Source: Salminus brasiliensis (taxonomy: Eukaryota; Chordata; Actinopteri; Characiformes; Bryconidae). Taken from it: a stretch of 64,000 nt of DNA. The position numbers and the translations under genes were made by a program. The notes beneath the pieces were generated by a model that saw nothing but the letters and a program-made list of their open reading frames with translations, made no database searches and was not told the DNA's origin. Positions 38,931 to 53,337 of this stretch are shown here, piece after piece. The number at the start of each line of letters is the position of its first letter. The stretch's first letter is position 1. The DNA is taken from contig NC_132878.1 in assembly GCF_030463535.1 (NCBI RefSeq), forward strand, positions 98,655,266 through 98,719,265, read 5' to 3'.

Positions 38931-40897
38931 TCTTACAGTGCTTCACCACTACCTGCTACCTACACTACTCTACTCCGCTTTATTTCTTCCTCCATTAAGC
39001 AAATCTGGTACCTGGCTTCTGGAACCGGGTTCTTTTTTACTACCTGCTTGTGGGTCAGTGTTGCCAACTTTGTTCAAGTTTAATAGAGTTGTACTGTAGT
39101 ATCTGGAGATCCATAAGGTATCAGACTTCATGGGTTCGGTATGTTTAAGTTAGGGACCCCTGGTCCAAAGGTCATGGTCCCGCAGGAAATGGGCCTCTCT
39201 CTGTTCCTGTCTCTCACCCTGTATAAGCGGGTAGTTATAGCTGTTCTTCAGAGGAGGTCCTGAGGTCATCATGCTGTGTTGAGTACATTAATCAATATAT
39301 CCTTATTGTTGATCTTTTGAAATATGTACAGTTTTATTAAATGTAAATGTGCAGATAGTTCATTTGGTTAATCCTATACAGAGAGTGTACTGTACTAGGT
39401 GCACACAGACTAGACTATGAATATGTGAATATGTACATATACAGATATCAGAAAATAAAGTCTGTTATTAATATATTTCAGGGTTATATGAAAAGTATGT
39501 ATTTTGATACAGAATGAGTTTTGGGTCACACTAAGGGTGTTCGTAAAGTTCTGTTTAAAGGGGGGGTCAGTTTTAGGATGGTAGTTGAGGACCTGAAGCA
39601 TGTGAGCACTGATTTGTTGAAATCTGTGAAGATGAGTGCCACTTAATTACAACAATGCTTCACACTGGATTGTGAGGGTAATTTTGGCCCGGGGCTGTTC
39701 TCACCTTTTGTGTCCTGAAGAGCATTGCAGGGTCCTGCTGATTGAGTGTGAGATTAGGAGGGCAGGGGTGAGAGAGCCAGGGTGAGGGAGATGGTCTTTT
39801 GCACTTTCAAACCTTTCAAACTCAATTAGGTTGTTGGTAAGATTACAACTGTTCAAAAGAAGGGGAGGTTTCTCACCTTGTGAGATAGTGATCACAAAAC
39901 AGAGGGTAAGAATGTATTTAACACCCTTATCAAGTGAAAAAAAAATTGCTCATCCATCTTTATAACTGGTTGTGCCACCTTGAGCAGGAACTGCAATCAA
40001 ACACTTTTTTGCATTTTCTTTTATTGCTTGTAAATTGTAAAAACAAAATGATGGCGCCTATAAAAAATAATAAACAAACTGTCATTGAAGACAATTATTA
40101 GTTAAGAAAATATTTTTAGGAAGCGAAGTAAACCGAACTGCTTTAGGGATAAAACAGATCAGAATAAAAAAATGTCACCAGATTTTCTTTCAGTGTTCCC
40201 TCTGGGAAAAAAAAAATATATATATATTTTGTTGCACACTGAAGAAGTTTGACAATAAAGGACGGGGAAACAATATTTGCCGATATTCTATATTAAGATG
40301 TATTAAACAACTTGGAATATGGTAGATATTGTTTAACCCACTGTTGTTGTTTTTTAAGTGAGCAGAAATATTGGAATATCATGAGTCACAGATGTTTCCC
40401 TTTGCCCTGTTGGATTGATTTAATTAATATCTCTGGATGTCTGCTCTTGGTTTCAACTGTAGGTTTTGCCTGAGAGAAAAGCAAGCCATTCTGAAGCTGT
40501 GGAAACAGAAAACTGAGTGTTTGCACAACTACTGCACATAACCAGTGCAACAGTCAATGAAAACAACAGTAGTTGATGACAAACACTGAGAGCTTTGGAG
40601 TAAACCTCCTAAAAAACACTCAGTGACATACCCAACAGTCTTTACAGGAATTAAGGTGTATTAGGTAATGAAAAAAAGATGAAATAATCTCTCTCTCAGA
40701 ATGTAGTGATGTTACAAGCTTAAAATTAGCGCATTGTTTGAGGAAATGATGAAAGTCTGAATCAAAAGGTTTGTTTCATACCCAATTCAACCCCATTTCA
40801 ATTCATACACACACTTGTTTTTTGTTCCCCAAGTCAGTAATTAAAAATGTCCTGTATGTTGTATTGAGCTTAGTTTTTTTTCTTTGTTTTTTTCCAG
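38931..40897 (+). other. Leader intron of zinc-finger gene 3
   Basis: Inverted and colinear with the gene 1 intron; 38931-39600 is particularly close to 26560-27230. It has no SINE and no LINE. Nothing else recognised. Confidence 0.55.
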
Positions 40898-42747
<1,850 letters not shown>

Positions 42748-43060
42748 AACACCACAACACCTTTCTAGGAGTAAGACATGTTCCCACTTCAGATCATTGG
42801 TTTTGGAGTAGAAAACCCAGTGTTGTTTCATAATGTTTTTGAAGTGTGTACATGAAGCCAAATTCACTTCCCTAAGTGCAGTATATTCTGCACCGGTCTG
42901 TAAGTTAGAGTTCCATTCATAAGATCAGGAAAGTCCTCAGTCAGGAATTTGTGATGGCACCATTGTTATATCTAGTGTAGACAAAATAATTCATATTGTT
43001 CAATGATTCTTGTATCTTGTTAAAATCTCAGAAAAATATAGCTGGTGTGACACAATGTAA
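42748..43060 (+). other. 3' flank of zinc-finger gene 3
   Basis: Matches the inverted 31190-31421 and the scar copy at 15275-15535. No clear AATAAA immediately downstream. Confidence 0.5.
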
Positions 43061-43780
43061 ACAGACACTCGTGGCATTCTCACTACCAGGGACGCACACA
43101 CATTAATAGTATGGATTCATATAAACTGATAGACTAGCTGTGCAAAGTTACAGTATTACCACTACATGCAGACACTCGCTATTCACTGGCAGGAGGCACC
43201 GGTGTGGATGGTGTGGGTCCATCCTTATATGGTCTAACTTAAGGTGGCCTGTAAACCTGACGTGAACTGATCGACCCTGACTTCACTCATATTCAAGGGT
43301 TTGCATGTTGTGGGACATTTTTTGTATTGTTTGTAAAGTTTTTGTAGCTCATTTTTTAGTCACTGGCAATGTACACTGTTAGAAGAATTTCTCAAAAGAT
43401 GCACAGAGTTGTTGGAATCATATGTTTTGTTTATCATTTATTAATTCATATGCATATGTAAAGAGCCAGTCACTCTGGCGCTCCTCAATCCTACACAAAT
43501 AGGGTGTGGTTATGTGTACGTGCAGGGGATTGTGCATGATAAATGTAAAAAGTGTGTTCAATACATTCGTCTAGTGAGATCTTGGTGCACCCTATGTGTT
43601 TTTGCACCCCTTTCTTATACCGGAGCACTCTTGTGCTATACACTTCTTGTTTTCGCAAGTACATTCTGAGAAAATCATCTTTCACAATCTTCTCAGAATA
43701 AGTAGCTTGATTAAATAGTTGTGAAATGTAAGCAAACCCTTTGTTTCTGCATAATATTTTCTGACATACAACTACTATAT
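43061..43780. other. Unrecognised insert downstream of zinc-finger gene 3
   Basis: Not found in the opposite arm, where the 38-bp array follows at once. A minus frame runs 43491-43844, but it overlaps the satellite, has no clear ATG and shows no motif I recognise. It could be an unknown mobile element. Confidence 0.3.
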
Positions 43781-43848
43781 CTTGTGTAGTCACTGGTGAT
43801 ATACAACTACTGTATCTTGTTGTGTAGTCACTGATGATATACAACTAC
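43781..43848 (+). repeat. 38-bp satellite, about 2 units
   Basis: 'tagtcactggtgatatacaa' with 'ctactgtatcttgtgtg', between the unrecognised insert and the SINE. It corresponds to 30864-31185 in the other arm. Confidence 0.85.
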
Positions 43849-44060
43849 ATTTACATGTATGGCTCTTATCCAGAGCAACTTACAAGGTTACTCATATTAC
43901 AGAGGTGGACCAATGCAATGTAAGGAGTCTTGCCCAAGGACTCTTATTGGTGTAGTGCAGCATAGTCACCCAGACCAGGACTTAAACCCCAGTCTCCCAC
44001 ATGGTGTGGTAGCTCACTGGCAGGTAGTGGTGTTATCTGTTACGCCACATCAACCACTAC
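43849..44060 (-). mobile_element. tRNA-derived SINE
   Basis: Inverted copy of the SINE at 30655-30863; the tail at 43850-43880 is decayed. It is part of the duplicated arm rather than an independent insertion. Confidence 0.8.
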
Positions 44061-44156
44061 TATATCTCGCACTTCTGACAGCAGCTGGAGGTGCAGACAC
44101 CGCAATTCCAGTAACCTCATTTACCAACCTTGTTCTAATACCAAGGTGATGGTGAC

Positions 44157-44890
44157 TGGGGGACTCTGGAATTGCCAGTCTGCAGAAGGCAAATTTAATT
44201 TCAGATTTTGCTTCTGTTTGGTCTCTAAACTTCCTGGCTCTGACTGAGACATGGATCACCCTAGACAACTACTTGGCGACTTCAACCTTCCATCAGAGAA
44301 GCTCCAGTCATCATGTCTTCTTGTATTGCTATCATCCTTTGATCTCATGTCCAGCCAGTCTGCACCAGCACACAGAGCAGGGAACACTTTGGACCTGATC
44401 TTCAGCAGACCTGTCCCTGCTCTGGACGTGGCTGTGACTCCTCTGGACTTCTCTGATCACCACTTTCTCTCCTTCTCACTCCCCCTCTCTGCTCCTTCAA
44501 CCACTACTTCCTCAAGTTCTTCCACTCTTCACCTCAGTCTTCGCTCTGTTTCCCCCTCAGCTCTCGCCTCAACTGTCCTGACCACCCTTCCTCATCTCGA
44601 CTCTTTCTCCTCTCTCCCACTGGAAACTGCTACAAACACTCTCCTCTCACCTATCTCCACCTCTGTTGACCTTCTCTGCCCTTTCTCCTCTGGGTCAGTA
44701 AATTCGCTCTGCTGACGGATGTTCTCCGCAACAACCGTAGAGAGCTAAGAATGGCTGAAAGGAAGTGGAGGAAGTCACAACACGACTCCGACCTCTACTC
44801 CTATCAGTCTCTTCTCTCCAGGTTCAGAATGGAAGTTGCTGCTGCAAAATCATCTTTCTACAGGGGGAAACACACAGCCTTTTCTACAGC
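44157..44890 (+). mobile_element. L2-like LINE fragment, internally deleted
   Basis: Begins with the endonuclease segment also seen at 30381-30600. It jumps within the domain to LLGDFNLPSEKLQSS, AGNTLDLIFSRP and LDFSDHHFLSFSLPL (end of the APE domain), then the linker with RMAERKWRKSQHDSDLYSYQ. Frameshift at the jump. Confidence 0.8.
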
Positions 44891-46740
44891 TTCAAAACAC
44901 ACACACACACACACACACTTGGTAATTTAGTGAGAAAGCAGCCTGTCTGATGGGGAGGGGGAGAGTCATGGCCAACCATGGTCCCTCCTCTCATGCAAAG
45001 ACTCAAGTTAGTCGCTGCCCGTATCTCTCTATAAAATAGAATTCTCCTTAGCCTCTGGTTGGAGCTCAGCTTTGGGGATATGTCCACTGCCCGACGTACT
45101 GGTCCAACTGGTTTCCTGCTAGAGCTGAATAGTTCTGTAGGTGTAGGCTGGAACTGTGTGTGAATCTGACTTGGGTATTTGCGTTGCTTTGCTGAACACA
45201 ACTGCTGTTTCTTATTATCCTCTTTGATAGGTGCTGTATATCTTTTATGCCTTTTTATCACATGCTGTTAATAAACTGTAGTAACTGCGAACCGAGTGTG
45301 CCTGTTTACTGTCTCCAGAAAATTGGGCAATTACACAGTCCATATCTTAAAACACACAAAAGGAAGCTAATTATTGATAACCAGCAGTCCTGTCCATCAT
45401 TATCATTAAACAGAATATTAAATAGAAGAGTTTAGAACAGTTTGAACATTTTAGCCTATGGTTGTGAACTGTCCTGCATTTACCGGTCCTGTCCTGGTTT
45501 TGGGGTAAAATTGTCTCTTTCTCGATGGGACCTTGTTCCGTATAATAAGACACTTTCATCAAACAATAACTTTTTTAAATTACTGCCACGGCAGTTACAG
45601 ACCAAAACCCATTCAAAACATACACCATATTTGTTGGAGTATAAGCATGTATGGATGCTAAACCAACTTTACTGTATGCAAATAAATATATATATTTACC
45701 GCAGGGATTCAGTGAATCGCCTTCCATTGTTCAACAGAATACTTGCTATGGATTTGAGTGACCTCAATGTCAACAGTACGATTTTGGCCGTCTTGTGATG
45801 ATATTACACTTATACTGTCAACACCTGAATTGACGATTCATAAGTGTAACAGGGTAAACCCAGCTGAAAGATTAACAACACCAGATGAAGGTACCAACTT
45901 CCACATTTTTAAACCTAGGGCGTGCATATTGAACCTTTGCCAGAGGCAGAGTTTTAAAAACTAGACTGGTGGACTCATTCACAACACCTGGGACTATGGC
46001 TTCAAGCCCATGCACCAAACATGCACTTCACCATGAGTTAGCTCTGTTACAGCCTCTGTAACACTGCGTTCCATGGTCTGCTTAAGGAAAAGCATTCTGG
46101 TCTTGGCGTTTTGTGTCCTGTCTCGTTTGTAAAGGTGCACGTATTTGTCACTGTACAGCGAAATGTGTCCTCCGCATTTAACCCATCTGGTAGTGAACAC
46201 ACACTCACACACACACACACACACGTGTTCGGGGCAGTGAGTACACACACACACCCAGAGCGGTGGGCAGCCAACTCCAGCGCCCGGGGAGCAGAGAGGG
46301 TAAAGGGCCTTGCTCAAGGGCCCAACAGTGGCAGCTTGCCGAGCCCGGGAATCGAACCCACAACCCTGTATATCCCGGCGCTCTAACCGCTGAGCCACCA
46401 CTGCCCCACTTGTAGCAACCTTGATCTCTTGTTTGGCCTTGTATCCCTGGTTTGTTTTTGTTTGTCCTGCCTTAGCCTTTGTCCCCTGTTCAGCCGAAGC
46501 CCTGTTTCATGTTTTTGTTCATTGCTCAGCCAAAGTCCTGCTTCGTGTTTTGCTTTCTGACCCGCCGGAGCTCTGCTTCGTGTTTTGGTTCTCCCTTTGT
46601 TTCCTCCTGAACTAGGCTCAGTAGTCTTAGTTGGTTTTCCCCTGTGTCTCGCTCAGCTTCCTCTCAGTCCCAGGTGTGTTGTGTTGCCCAGTTGGATTTG
46701 TCACATTCCGTTTTGCTTTCCAGTTCTGTCTTAGTTTGCT
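44890..46740 (+). repeat. Duplicated LTR/ERV-like block, copy 2
   Basis: Inverted relative to copy 1. It has a (CA)n at about 44899-44922, a purine-rich 'ggggagggggagag', a TATA-like 'ctataaaatag' near 45030, and AATAAA near 45268, resembling an LTR. It continues through a shortened ERV RT piece (45690-45800), a SINE (46120-46410) and ~35-bp subrepeats (46480-46580). Confidence 0.7.
46120..46410 (-). mobile_element. tRNA-derived SINE, same family as 5945-6215
   Basis: Minus strand: box A-like sequence in 46379-46398, B box as 'gggaatcgaaccc' on plus at 46347-46359, and a body ending 'tttcgctgtacagtgac'. It contains a CA run. It is absent from the matching stretch of copy 3 (about 54510-54540), so it inserted after duplication. 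Confidence 0.82.
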
Positions 46741-47449
46741 GTGCCCATAGTTATGTATACATGTGTAACTAGAATTGTTCGTTTTCAAACTCTCTGTACA
46801 GGCAGCAGACACTTCCTGTTCCTCTCTTCCTCTTTCACCTCCGGCTGCAAAGATATACTGGCCGAAATCGGTCAAGGCCGGTGTGAGGGGGGTGCACTGG
46901 GGACGGAATGTGCCCGAACACTGCTAACAGGTAGCAAAAGAGTAAATATGTTATACAGTGATGATTTTACCTCTAGCCACATAAGGGAATGGACTGATAA
47001 TTGTAGCATAACCAAGGTGAGGCTGAGGGTATAAAGACTCTGAGAAACTGTTCTGCACTGAGGAAGATTCATTGTCTTACTCCAAAAAAAGTGTTACTCA
47101 CTTTGATCCTGAGAGACTCAAAGACTCAGCTTTTCATTTCTGTCACGATTTTTCCACCACAACACACACACACACTCACTCTCACACACACTCACACTCA
47201 CACACACACTCTCACACTCACACTCACACCTGAGGCAGTAAAGGCTCGCACCGCGGTGATCAAACTCCTACCTTAAAACAAACGGTGCGGAAACTAGAGC
47301 GGAAACAGCAGACGACCAAACTAGAGGAGTTCCACTGTGTCTGGAAGGACGGCCTTAATCAATATAGAAAGACACTCATTAAAGCTCACTCAGCTAAATA
47401 TTCAACTACAAATGAATAGCCAGTCCCTATCCACTGCAGTTAATGTTGG
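46741..47449. other. Unassigned sequence with CA/CTCA microsatellite
   Basis: Microsatellite at about 47163-47230. No frame or element recognised otherwise. Confidence 0.5.
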
Positions 47450-48445
47450 TGAATGGTGCACAGCTTTAATGCACACTTAGAGTATTTCCATGCAGTTACT
47501 GAAAAGGACTTGGTTAGCATAATTAGCTCATCAAAGTCATTCTCATGTGTACTAGATCCTGTTCTAACACAGTTGTTTAAACCGGTTCTGCCTAGGGTCA
47601 TAGAACCAGTACTGTCCATAATGACCTCTTCCCTCAGCATTGGCTACAGGGTACATATTTCATTTATTTTCTGTGTTTTCATGCAAGAAGGCTTTAAGGG
47701 AGCTGTGCAGGCTCTTTTCATATTTAGTTAGTTTGGAGTGTTTAAGAAAGTGGGCCCACACATTCAATTTAAGGTGGTAATTTCCTATTACAAACAATTT
47801 TTCTTAAGGGTACAATTTTGTAGCAGAAGCTGAAGTACGTGGTTACAATAAACCAAGGGAGGTTTTAAAAGGTGAAATCCTATTTCCAGTTCTTTAAAAG
47901 GCACAGTTATAAAAAAAAAGGATAGTTATATAAAAGCTAACTGAGAATTCTATATAAAAGGGTGTATACATATGGTGTAATTCTGCATCCAGTGTAGTTA
48001 TAAAAAAGATAACAGGGTAATTCTACAAAGTGTGAAATTCCAGAATTAGTGTAAATTTATACATTTACATTTTGTTGTTTCTTAGCTTATTTTGCATATT
48101 AAAATTGTACTTAACTGCACTATAGTTAAAGAACTGTTATTGTAGACTGAATCCTGCTAATCTTGTGTATAGCACAACAAAGAAAGCACTCAGTAAATGT
48201 CTAATGTCTATTTTTGCATATGTTTGTAGTAGCCTTCTTATTGTCTCTAACACTTCCATTTGTTATATTTAATTGTTCCGAACGGAGAGAAGGGAAGAAT
48301 AGATTGAATTCAGGCCCTTATTTTTACCAATTCACCTGGGGATAGGGGTTACACTTAAATCAGCAGTCATGAAGCCCATCCTGGCTCAGTCCTGGGCCCA
48401 TTACTATTTACTTAGACTTATTCACTTTTCTGTCCTTCAAATTTA
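47450..48445 (+). repeat. L2-like RT remnant plus ~840-bp direct repeat, copy 2
   Basis: 47450-47650 encodes VSIISSSKSFSCVLDPV-type sequence of L2-like RT. From 47592 it matches 37447-38290 with only small indels. A partial copy of the zinc-finger intergenic region. Confidence 0.8.
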
Positions 48446-48584
48446 CACCATAAAAGCATCGGCTCAAAACCATCGTAACAAACACAGGTTTTTGTTTGCC
48501 TCTGTTCTCTCGTTTGATGCACACATCTGTGGGGGTCTTTGATCCATCATGTCTTACGTTATTTTCTTCTTTCTTCTTTGTCTC

Positions 48585-48680
48585 TGTCTTTTATTAATCA
48601 CTATTTATGTAAAGCTGCTTTGTGACGACAACAGTTGTAAAAAAGCTATACAAATAAATCTGACTTGACTTGACATCTGC
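48585..48680 (+). mobile_element. LINE 3'-tail fragment
   Basis: Reverse orientation of the sequence at 990-1100, ending in tandem TGACT. It lies between the direct repeat and the orphan promoter. Confidence 0.65.
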
Positions 48681-48887
48681 AACATTGTTAAAACTTCCAA
48701 TTGGTTCTTGGTACTTTCAGGATGACACCCAATCCTTTTCTTACTGTCTCTTTTCTATGCACTGAGATGTCCAGTTCCAACTGTTCCATCCTGGTACCGT
48801 CTGACTATTGTTGCCACGAGCTGCTCTAAAGAGGCTTGAACGTGGATGTCTGCAAAGAATTTGGATTGAATTTAACTGAAGGGAAGT

Positions 48888-49036
48888 GTTCTGGGTTTGT
48901 GATCAGGGAAAGGTAACAGTGAAACTAGGGAAGCCTCACAGCGCTACAGGACTTTTATTTTGACAGCTAGCTGCCAGCTGTAACGCTATTGGCTCCTGCC
49001 GGAGTTCTGCGGTCTGATTGGCTCCTCAGTGGAGTG
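48888..49036 (+). promoter_or_regulatory. Orphan zinc-finger promoter fragment
   Basis: About 150 bp nearly identical to the first part of the 38391-38930 block, including both ATTGG boxes. It is cut right after 'gctcctcagtggag' and joined to LINE-like sequence. No zinc-finger exon follows. Confidence 0.75.
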
Positions 49037-49039
49037 CGA

Positions 49040-49265
49040 CACAGAGCTCCAGCCCTACCCCCCCGCCTCCTCCTCCGTAGCTCGCGGGGGATGTCTCCAG
49101 AACAAGCACCACGCTTTTAGTGTCCATTGTGCCTAGAGTCAAGTTAGCAACACTAAAACTACCAAAAACTTAACTTAAAACTTTAAAATAGGAAAAAAGT
49201 TAGAAAAAGCTGAAAAAGAAGTGAGCAGGAGCTGCTGCAATAGGTTGCCACCTCCGCGGCACCAT
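49040..49265 (-). mobile_element. LINE 5'-end-like fragment
   Basis: On minus it starts CAAGATGGTGCCGCGG, resembling the YY1-type start of LINE 5' UTRs (compare CAAGATGGCGCCGC at about 51078). Only ~225 bp, no coding sequence. Confidence 0.4.
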
Positions 49266-49395
49266 CTTGCCCAAGGACTCTTATTGGTGTAGCGCAGCAT
49301 AGTCACCCAGACCAGGACTTAAACCCCAGTCTCCCACATGGTGTGGTAGCTCCCTGGCAGGTAGTGGTGTTATCTGTTACGCCACAGCAACCACT
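49266..49395 (-). mobile_element. Truncated tRNA-derived SINE
   Basis: Head and part of the body of the 30655/43849 SINE; the tail is replaced by the LINE-like fragment at 49265. Confidence 0.75.
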
Positions 49396-49499
49396 ACTAT
49401 ATCTCGCACTTCTGACAGCAGCTGGAGGTGCAGACACCGCAATTCCAGTAACCTCATTTACCAACCTTGTTCTAATACCAAGGTGATGGTGACTGGGGG

Positions 49500-49750
49500 A
49501 CTCTGGAATTGCCAGTCTGCAGAAGGCAAATTTAATTTCAGATTTTGCTTCTGTTTGGCCTCTAAACTTCCTGGCTCTGACTGAGACATGGATCACCCCA
49601 GACAACTCTGCAACTCCAGCTGCCTTTTGCCTTTTCTCACTCTCCACGAAGGACTGGCAGGGGCTGCCTTAACCAGATCTCTTTTTTTAATCTGGACATT
49701 TCCTCTTTTGAATACCATGAGCATCTGCTAAATGCCGTAAATGTAAATAT
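49500..49750 (+). mobile_element. L2-like LINE fragments (endonuclease piece joined to 3' tail)
   Basis: Endonuclease segment (LNFLALTETWITPDNSATPA) followed within ~100 bp by the element's tail 'catctgctaaatgccgtaaa', so nearly the whole LINE is deleted. Confidence 0.7.
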
Positions 49751-49751
49751 T

Positions 49752-49825
49752 GTTATATAGTCACTGGTGATATATAACCACTATATCTCAGGATGTTGTC
49801 GCTGGTGATATACAACTACCTAGGG
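49752..49825 (+). repeat. 38-bp satellite, about 2 units
   Basis: 'tagtcactggtgatatataa' and a diverged second unit, at the same relative place as in the other duplicates. Confidence 0.85.
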
Positions 49826-49857
49826 TAACAGATTTACATTATTTTGTGTAGCAACTC

Positions 49858-51073
49858 ATGCAAAGCAGCTTCAAAACACACACACACACACACACACTTG
49901 GTAATTTAGTGAGAAAGCAGCCTGTCTGATGGGGAGGGGGAGAGTCATGGCCAACCATGGTCCCTCCTCTCATGCAAAGACTCAAGTTAGTCGCTGCCCG
50001 TATCTCTATATAAAATAGGATTCTCCTTAGCCTCTGGTTGGAGCTCAGCTTTGGGGATATGTCCACTGCCTGACATAATGGTATAACTGGTTTCCTGCTA
50101 GAGCTGAATAGTTCTGTAGGTGTAGGCTAGAACTGTGTGTGAATCTGACTTGGGTATTTGCGTTGCTTTGCTGAACACAACTGCTGTTTCTTATTATCCT
50201 CTTTGATAGGTGCTGTATATCTTTTATGCCTTTTTATCACATGCTGTTAATAAACTGTAGTAACTGCGAACCGAGTGTGCCTGTTTACTGTCTCCAGAAA
50301 ATTGGGCAATTACACAGTCCATATCCTAAAACACACAAAAGGAAGCTAATTATTGATAACCAGCAGTCCTGTCCATCATTATCATTAAACAGAATATTAA
50401 ATAGAAGAGTTTAGAACAGTTTGAACATTTTAGCCTATGGTTGTGAACTGTCCTGCATTTACCGGTCCTGTCCTGGTTTTGGGGTAAAATTGTCTCTTTC
50501 TCGATGGGACCTTGTTCCGTATAATAAGATACTTTCATCAAACAATACATTTTTGAAATTACTGCCACGGCAGTTACAGACCAAAACCCATTCAAAACAT
50601 ACACCATATTTGTTGGAGTATAAGCATGTATGGATGCTAAACCAACTTTACTGTATGCAAATAAATAATAAATATAGGCTGAAACACCAGTGATTCCTGA
50701 TTCACATACACTGCTTTCCAACATCCTGACACCAGGTATTACACTGTAATAGATCTGTGCTCAGCATTCTTTAGTGTACCATTGCATGAACAATACAGGT
50801 ACCTATTTGCTTTCCCGTATGGAGGTACACAAATGACGTACAGCCGTTTACCGCAGGGATTCAGTGAATCACCTTCCGTTGTTCAACAGAACAGTCTTTT
50901 ACTTTGTACTTCCACAAAAGAACAATGTGAGGCAGACTCCATAACTCCATAAGGACATGAGGTAAACAAAAACAAACTGCAATTCTGCTAAGAGGTAAAA
51001 CACCTAGCCTAGAGAGTTAAAGGGAGGGAAAAGAGCCATTAGCACAGCTCACATAACAGCAGTATTAAAATCC
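49858..51073 (+). repeat. Duplicated LTR/ERV-like block, copy 3 (left part)
   Basis: Colinear with 44890-45700, then keeps the longer RT region. Interrupted at 51073 by a LINE and resumes at 54060. The RT-like piece at 50690-50990 has an intact LPQGF-type box but is deleted before the DD core. Confidence 0.75.
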
Positions 51074-51185
51074 TGTTCAAGATGGCGCCGCTGACGACGG
51101 CCGCCGTAACGACTGCTCTGACCACATCTAGCTTTTTTTTAGTTAAATTTAGTGTTTTTAGCTATTTTATTCAACCCTTTTCATC

Positions 51186-52010
51186 ATGGCTCGTATTGTA
51201 TATGACCGAGAGACTCTTCTTTCTGTTAATTTACAATTCACTCACCTTAAATCGCTGCTAACTCCGGATCCAAGCTGGCCGAGAGAAATCCTGAAGGAGG
51301 ACAGAGGACGGGACGCCGAACTCCACAAGAAGCGACAACGAGGAAAGCGAGCCGGCATCAGAGACAGACTGAGAGCCAGGGCACACAGGGCACCTCTGCC
51401 TAGTATTCTCCTAGCCAACGTCCAGTCTCTAGACAACAAACTTGACGACCTCCGGGCCAGAATCAAGTTCCAGAGAGACATTCGGGACTGCAACCTCCTC
51501 TGTTTCACCGAGACATGGCTGAACCCAGCGATACCGGACCATGCCAGCCAGCCGGCCGAGTACTTCACGGTACATCGCATGGACAGAACCGTGGAGTCGG
51601 GGAAGTCAAGAGGTGGTGGAGTATGTATCATGGTGAACAACAAGTGGTGCGACAGTGCTAATGTTGTGACCCTCGTACGCTCCTGCACACCAAACCTGGA
51701 GCTGCTCGCCCTAAAGTTTCGTCCCTTCTATCTTCCTCGGGAATTCACCTCGGTCATCGTCTGTACAGTGTACATTCCACCCGATGTGCAGAAGGACACC
51801 ACGCTGTGTGAGCTTCACGACACACTCACACAGATCCAAACCCACCATAAGGACGCTGCACTCACTGTTGTTGGGGATTTTAACAACGCCAACCTCAAAA
51901 GTGTGGCAGCGAACTTTCACCAACACATCACCTGCGGAAGGAAACTAGAGTCCCAGTTCCAGCAAAACGACCAGCCTGTGGCAGGGACTGAGAACAATAA
52001 CGGACTATAG
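51186..52010 (+). pseudogene. LINE endonuclease ORF fragment
   Basis: 274-aa frame. ILLANVQSLDNKLDDLRARI and LLCFTETWL mark an APE-type endonuclease, and VVGDFNNAN is the GDFN motif. The C-terminal SDH motif is missing because the frame jumps from FHQHITC to linker sequence (KLESQFQQND), then leaves the element frame. Confidence 0.85.
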
Positions 52011-52191
52011 GAGCCCACCCTGTGGACTGGGAAGTGCAGACTTATCTCTGGCGAACGAGCTAAACACCTTTTATGCTCGCTTTGATGCTGCAGCCGGCAA
52101 CGTTAACTACAGTGACACCGGCACAGCTGATATAGAGGAGCACGTCAGAGAACAAAGAGCCTTCACCATCACAGAGAGAGATGTACGGCGG

Positions 52192-53337
52192 GTGTTCAGA
52201 AGAGTGAATACCAGGAAGGCTGCGGGACCCGATGGCATCTGTGGTCGAGTCCTAAAAGCCTATGCAGATCAGCTAGCCCCGGTATTCACGGACATCTTCA
52301 ATCTCTCACTGACGCAGGGGATTGTTCCATCGTGCTTCAAACAGTCCATCATCGTTCCTGTCCCGAAGAAACCACAGCCAGCCTGCCTCAACGACTACCG
52401 CCCAGTCGCCCTCACATCAGTCGTGATGAAGTGCTTCGAGAAGCTGGTGAGAGACTTCATCACATCCACGCTGCCCGACACCCTGGACCCGTTTCAGTTT
52501 GCATACCGTCCAAACCGTTCCACAGATGATGCCATCGCTCACCTTCTCCACACATCGATGACACATCTGGATGCTGGGAGGGGTAATTATGTTAAAATGC
52601 TGTTTGTGGACTACAGTTCAGCATTTAACACTATTATTCCCTCAAGACTCACCACAAAGCTGGAAGATCTAGGTCTCCACCCATCCATCTGTGACTGGAT
52701 CTCCAACTTCCTGACTAACAGACCACAAGCTGTTCGGGTAGGCAAGCATGTCTCACCCACCCTCACCCTCAGTACCGGAGCCCCTCAGGGCTGTGTCCTT
52801 AGCCCTCTGCTGTACTCGCTGTACACCTCAGACTGCAAAGCCACTTCCAGCTCCACCAACATCATTAAGTTTGCTGACGACACAGTTGTGGTGGGCCTGA
52901 TCTCAGGAAATAACGAGAAGGCCTACCTGGAAGAGATTAGAACCCTGGAGAACTGGTGCCAGGATAATAATCTCCAGCTAAATGCCAGCAAAACGAAGGA
53001 GCTGATTGTGGACTTTAGCAGGAAACAGCAGAGGAGCTACCAACCTGTCCACATCAGTGGAACGGCGGTGGATAGGGTAGGAAGCTTCAAATACCTTCTC
53101 TCAGGACCTGTCATGGAGTTGCCACATCAACACCATAACGAAGAAGGCTCATCAGCGCCTATACCACCTGAGATGACTGAGGGACTTCAGACTGCCCTCC
53201 AAGGTACTACGATCCTTCTACTCCTGCACCATCGAAAGCATCCTCACGGGGAACATCACAGTCTGGTTTGGGAACAGCACCAAGCAGGACAGGCAAGCGC
53301 TACGACGAGTGAGACGTTCAGCAGAGCGAATCACTAG
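52192..53337 (+). pseudogene. LINE reverse-transcriptase ORF fragment
   Basis: RT domain with [59 protein letters not shown] and the catalytic FADD box (KFADDTVVVG). The frame is open upstream to about 52010. An 11-bp deletion after GSFKYL shifts the frame; the true C-terminal frame continues at 53309-53548. Confidence 0.87.
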
